From contig JRAN01000012.1 of the NCBI GenBank assembly GCA_000768855.1, positions 205 through 37,514 on the forward strand: 37,310 nt of DNA, given 5' to 3'. The position numbers were made by a program, and so were the translations under genes. A model generated the notes under the pieces. That model was not told the DNA's origin. It saw nothing but the letters and a program-made list of their open reading frames with translations, and made no database searches. Position 1 is the first letter of the stretch. Every line of letters starts with the position of its first letter. Shown in pieces: positions 34,656 through 37,310 of this stretch. Origin of the DNA: Porphyromonadaceae bacterium COT-184 OH4590. GTDB taxonomy: Bacteria > Bacteroidota > Bacteroidia > Bacteroidales > Paludibacteraceae.

Positions 34656-35531
34656 TTATATATTTCGGTACTCCACAGGTGTCATTCCTACAAACTTTCT
34701 GAAATATCGGCAAAAATTAGAGGACGATGAAAAATGCAATTCTTCTGCAATTGTGGCAATATGCTTATCCGTACTTTTCAGTTCTCTTTTCGAATGAGCT
34801 ATTAATGCTCTATCTATCCAATAAACTACCGATTGTCCTGTTTTTTCTTTTACTAAAGTCATCAGATAATTGGAGGTAACGCATAATTGGTCGGCATAAA
34901 AGCTAACACTATGTTCCGATGTGTATTTTGTTCGTAATAGCCTCATAAACCTGTTTATCTGTTGGTCGGTACTATCAGGTAATTCAAAATCAGCCTCACG
35001 TAGCGAATATATGGAGAAAATCTCTACAATTAACGCAAGTAGGAGGCTTTTGGTAATCGTAGATGTATATTCTGTTGTATGACCGTTATATCGTTCTTCT
35101 ATCAAAGAATAATATTTTAGAAAAGTGTCATACTCTCTATAGGACAATGTTATACATGGTAGCGACATTATTCTCTTGGCAAGTTTGTTTTGACTTGACC
35201 ATTTTAAACTCGATATAAAATCGTAAGAGAAAAATATTGTTTTTAGAAATAAATCATCCGATTTTTCCAATGGTTCAATAATAAATTCGGGAATTAGTAC
35301 TAATAGCGTCATTGGTTTGATTTCTTGCTCTCTGAACCCTATTTTTGCTTTTCCGGTTCCTTTTATACATACGGATATTGCCACCCCATCAATAGAAAAC
35401 GGAGTATTTGAGAATAATTCAAGTACATGGGGGTTACCCCCCGAAACAACAACACTCTCTTGCAAAGAGTAATCGGCTAACGCTGCTATCTCTTCAATCA
35501 AAAATTTCCTGATACGACTTTTACTTTCCAT
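34656..35531 (-). CDS. AraC family transcriptional regulator
   Basis: The 291-residue regulator has a variable N-terminal effector-sensing domain with a cupin-like beta pattern (residues 25-110) and a C-terminal AraC-type double helix-turn-helix (about 190-290). The latter includes VSFYADQLCVTSNYLMTLVK in the first motif and the family signature ATIAEELHFSSSSNFCRYFRKFVGMTP in the second (read in two parts, ATIAEELHF and SNFCRYFRK). It is divergent from the C10 peptidase, with 200 bases between starts, and inverted repeats lie there. A role as regulator of the peptidase or of itself is inferred. Confidence 0.88.
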   Translation of the reverse strand: MESKSRIRKFLIEEIAALADYSLQESVVVSGGNPHVLELFSNTPFSIDGVAISVCIKGTGKAKIGFREQEIKPMTLLVLIPEFIIEPLEKSDDLFLKTIFFSYDFISSLKWSSQNKLAKRIMSLPCITLSYREYDTFLKYYSLIEERYNGHTTEYTSTITKSLLLALIVEIFSIYSLREADFELPDSTDQQINRFMRLLRTKYTSEHSVSFYADQLCVTSNYLMTLVKEKTGQSVVYWIDRALIAHSKRELKSTDKHIATIAEELHFSSSSNFCRYFRKFVGMTPVEYRNI

Positions 35532-35550
35532 ATCTCAGATCTATTTAGTT

Positions 35551-35578
35551 GTTTATAACTATTGCAAAGTTATAAACA
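35551..35578 (-). promoter_or_regulatory. Inverted repeat over the araC-type gene's promoter
   Basis: GTTTATAACT (35551-35560) and AGTTATAAAC (35569-35578) form a perfect 10-base inverted repeat with an 8-base spacer. It overlaps CAAAGTTA (35565-35572), the -7 element TAACTTTG on the minus strand. A bound regulator would block transcription of the regulator gene, so autoregulation is plausible. Confidence 0.5.
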
Positions 35579-35603
35579 AAATCACTATACAAATTAATAT
35601 TTC

Positions 35604-35617
35604 AACATTTAAATGTT
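35604..35617. promoter_or_regulatory. 14-base palindrome between the regulator and the peptidase genes
   Basis: AACATTTAAATGTT is a perfect palindrome midway in the 200-base divergent region. Its half AATGTT recurs at 35643-35648, 31 bases further, about three helical turns. Candidate operator; no protein assigned. Confidence 0.45.
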
Positions 35618-35689
35618 AAAAGAGCAAAAATCCAATAATTTGAATGTTTTTGCCAACAAATTGATAACAATTATATAAAAATAACATTG

Positions 35690-35697
35690 TAATTTTG
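35690..35697 (+). promoter_or_regulatory. Possible -7 element of the C10 peptidase gene
   Basis: TAATTTTG matches TAnnTTTG, 34 bases upstream of the ATG at 35732. The nearest TTG (35661-35663) is 26 bases away, so the -33 box is unclear and activator dependence is possible. Confidence 0.45.
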
Positions 35698-35731
35698 TAA
35701 CATTATTAATACTAAAATAATTATAAAAAAC

Positions 35732-36988
35732 ATGGACATTTTCAAAAGAAAAAATTACTGTTTTATTAATTGCTTGGTAATAAGTTTTTTGTTATTATCC
35801 TGTACAAAAGAAGACAATTTTGTAGGAACTTATCCTCAATCTGAGGAGACTACTAAGAATAGTGTCATTGACTACAAGGTTTCCGAAGAAGAAGCCATAG
35901 AGACATTAAACGGTATTCTAAATGCAACTTACTTTTCTAATACTTCTTCTAATATGATAACTGCTAATATCAATATTAAAAAGAAAGAGATCGGTCGTAT
36001 TGATTATATTACGGATAGCAATAATGGACTTCGTGCCATTAATGATAATGTTCCTAATGCTGTTGATACATTTATGTATGTTATTAATTTTAAGGATGAC
36101 AATGGCTATGCTCTTATGTCTACCGATAGGCGAACATATCCAATGTACGCGCTGATAGATGAAGGGAATTACTATCCTTACAATAATAATCCCGGATTTG
36201 ATTTATTTATTGATATGGCAAAGTTTTATCATAAACTTGTTGTTCAAAAAGAGGGTCTTATAGATCAAATACCTATACACAATAAGATAGAATGGGAGCT
36301 TGTAAATCAAGTAGGACCTAAATTGCAGTACAAATGGGGTCAAGAAAAACCTTTTAATATTTATTGTCCTATACTAAATAATGGTAAACACGCTGCTGTT
36401 GGCTGTACTGCCGTAGCAGCAGCTATGATACTGGCAATGAACAAAAAACCGTCAGTAATAAACGGGTATTCATTGGATTGGAATCTAATATCTCAAATGA
36501 AAACTGCCTATGACTTAAACAACAATGAGGCAGGTCGTAATCAGGTGGCTACTTTTTTGCACGAATTAGGTAAAAAAATGAATATGACTTATGGAGAACA
36601 AAGTGGTGCATGGCCTAATGATGCTCTTAAATATATGAGGGAAGAGTGTCATTTATGGGCTTATAATATGAAAGATTATAAAGCGGGAGATGGAGCAAGC
36701 AATTATATAATATATCATACCCTACACAGTTACCCTTTGGGACTTGTAATGATGTGTGGATATACACAAAGAGGCAATAAAAAAGAAGGTCATACTTGGG
36801 TATTAGACGGTCAGATTTTTTATAAAGACAAAAATCACCCTGACAAAAGGCAAATGGATTTGTACCATTGCAACTGGGGTTGGGGAGGTCACAACGATGG
36901 TTATTATCTTCGTTTTATATTCGATAAAGTAGCGAGTAACTACACACTTGGATTCGATGACGGATGTACTAAATTTAGGTATTGTTAA
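35732..36988 (+). CDS. C10 (streptopain-like) cysteine peptidase lipoprotein
   Basis: The 418-residue precursor has a hydrophobic leader and lipobox ending LLSC at C24. A pro-region resembling Spi-type propeptides (about 25-185) follows, then a C10 catalytic domain. The nucleophile is C225 (AVGCTAVAAAMI), the catalytic histidine H354 (GHTWVLDG), and W382 lies in HCNWGWGGHNDGYY. Relatives include streptopain (SpeB), interpain and BfP peptidases. The C terminus (CTKFRYC) is short and unlike the usual ending; an insertion sequence begins at or inside it. It is divergent from the AraC-type regulator. Confidence 0.88.
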   Translation: MDIFKRKNYCFINCLVISFLLLSCTKEDNFVGTYPQSEETTKNSVIDYKVSEEEAIETLNGILNATYFSNTSSNMITANINIKKKEIGRIDYITDSNNGLRAINDNVPNAVDTFMYVINFKDDNGYALMSTDRRTYPMYALIDEGNYYPYNNNPGFDLFIDMAKFYHKLVVQKEGLIDQIPIHNKIEWELVNQVGPKLQYKWGQEKPFNIYCPILNNGKHAAVGCTAVAAAMILAMNKKPSVINGYSLDWNLISQMKTAYDLNNNEAGRNQVATFLHELGKKMNMTYGEQSGAWPNDALKYMREECHLWAYNMKDYKAGDGASNYIIYHTLHSYPLGLVMMCGYTQRGNKKEGHTWVLDGQIFYKDKNHPDKRQMDLYHCNWGWGGHNDGYYLRFIFDKVASNYTLGFDDGCTKFRYC

Positions 36989-37004
36989 TTTAAAATATAT
37001 TTTA

Positions 37005-37012
37005 TAATTTTG
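37005..37012 (+). promoter_or_regulatory. Possible -7 element of the IS1-like transposase
   Basis: TAATTTTG matches TAnnTTTG and lies only 4 bases before the ATG at 37017, so the transcript would be nearly leaderless or the true start is further in. Confidence 0.35.
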
Positions 37013-37016
37013 CTCT

Positions 37017-37310
37017 ATGAAAAGTTATAAATGTCAATCAGAAGATAGCGTTAAAGCAGGTTTTACAGCCGGGAAACAATGCTACAAGTGCAAAAAATGC
37101 GGTTGTTTTTATTCCGTTGAAAAAAAATCAACCACCAAAACTCCCGAACAAAAACGCCTCGCTTTACAATTATATTTGGAAGGTTTAGGTTTTCGTGCTA
37201 TCGGTAGAGTTTTGAATATCAGCTATGGAACGGTTTTTCAATGGGTAAAAAAATGGGGTGAACAAGCCGAGTTACCAAAGTCGGAAGAGCCTATTGGAAT
37301 TGTTGAATTA
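37017..37310 (+). CDS. IS1 family-like transposase, N-terminal part
   Basis: The frame from ATG 37017 runs off the window end after 98 residues. It has a zinc-ribbon start (YKCQSEDSVKAG ... QCYKCKKCGCFYSVEKK; cysteines in two CxxC-like sets). A helix-turn-helix follows (LALQLYLEGLGFRAIGRVLN, ISYGTVFQWVKKWG), and then EEPIGIVEL, leading into what is normally the first catalytic aspartate region (EMDE). This is the InsA-like organisation of IS1-family transposases found in Bacteroidota. Confidence 0.8.
   Translation, partial: MKSYKCQSEDSVKAGFTAGKQCYKCKKCGCFYSVEKKSTTKTPEQKRLALQLYLEGLGFRAIGRVLNISYGTVFQWVKKWGEQAELPKSEEPIGIVEL

Larger units (their letters stand above)
36978..37310 (+). mobile_element. 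Left part of an IS1-like insertion sequence (truncated by window)
   Basis: The transposase gene at 37017 has its own TAATTTTG (37005-37012) just upstream. GGTATTG at 36978 resembles the GGTnnTG start of IS1-family terminal repeats, so the left end probably lies about here, overlapping the last codons of the C10 peptidase. The right end is outside the window, so boundaries and target duplication cannot be confirmed. Confidence 0.45.

Overview
The window reads as chromosome of a member of the Bacteroidota, most likely order Bacteroidales. The signs are low G+C, upstream elements fitting the Bacteroidota housekeeping promoter (TTTG, about 19-20 bases, TAnnTTTG) rather than Shine-Dalgarno-led starts, a type IX secretion (T9SS) C-terminal sorting domain, a DUF2027-Smr fusion, a streptopain-like C10 peptidase lipoprotein, and short PGDH and NfnA variants. 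I cannot name the genus. No rRNA, tRNA or CRISPR array was found.

Layout. 1-3.1 kb: the tail of an unidentified plus-strand gene converges on a minus-strand run of a Tyw1-like radical SAM gene, a glycosyltransferase lacking its C-terminal half, and recO; panC lies upstream. 3.1-7.1 kb (plus): a tandem-duplicated NlpE-like lipoprotein, an OsmC-like protein, then DUF2027-Smr, pth and an S4/Hsp15-like protein. 7.3-11.1 kb (minus): a 1251-residue T9SS surface protein. 11.4-14.5 kb (plus): a YjgN (DUF898) membrane protein paired with an M48 metalloprotease, then miaA. 14.5-18.3 kb (minus): a TPR protein, a small membrane-anchored protein and a Big2-type lipoprotein. 18.4-19.9 kb: pepD.

19.9-21.1 kb is a graveyard: a decayed small membrane-protein gene and a nearly full-length, multiply broken IS1595-type (ISXO2-like) transposase. 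It is followed by a lipoprotein with seven WKN repeats, probably a beta-propeller, whose promoter carries a perfect 14-base palindrome. 22.8-25.8 kb (plus) is an operon of type I asparaginase, aspartate kinase and a DUF2461 protein. Then come a phosphoglycerate-dehydrogenase-like gene and xerD. On the minus strand follow an MBOAT acyltransferase, an operon of DUF47/Pit phosphate transport plus NfnA, recJ, and an AraC-type regulator. The regulator is divergent from a secreted C10 cysteine peptidase across an intergenic region rich in inverted repeats. The window ends inside an IS1-like transposase that seems to abut or interrupt the peptidase's 3' end.

Most of the window is housekeeping metabolism, repair and RNA maintenance. 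The accessory material is the T9SS protein, the repeat lipoprotein, the insertion-sequence remains and the regulator/peptidase pair. I see no clearly new multi-gene defence or biosynthetic system; the best leads are the WKN-repeat lipoprotein with its palindrome and the AraC/C10 pair with its candidate operators.
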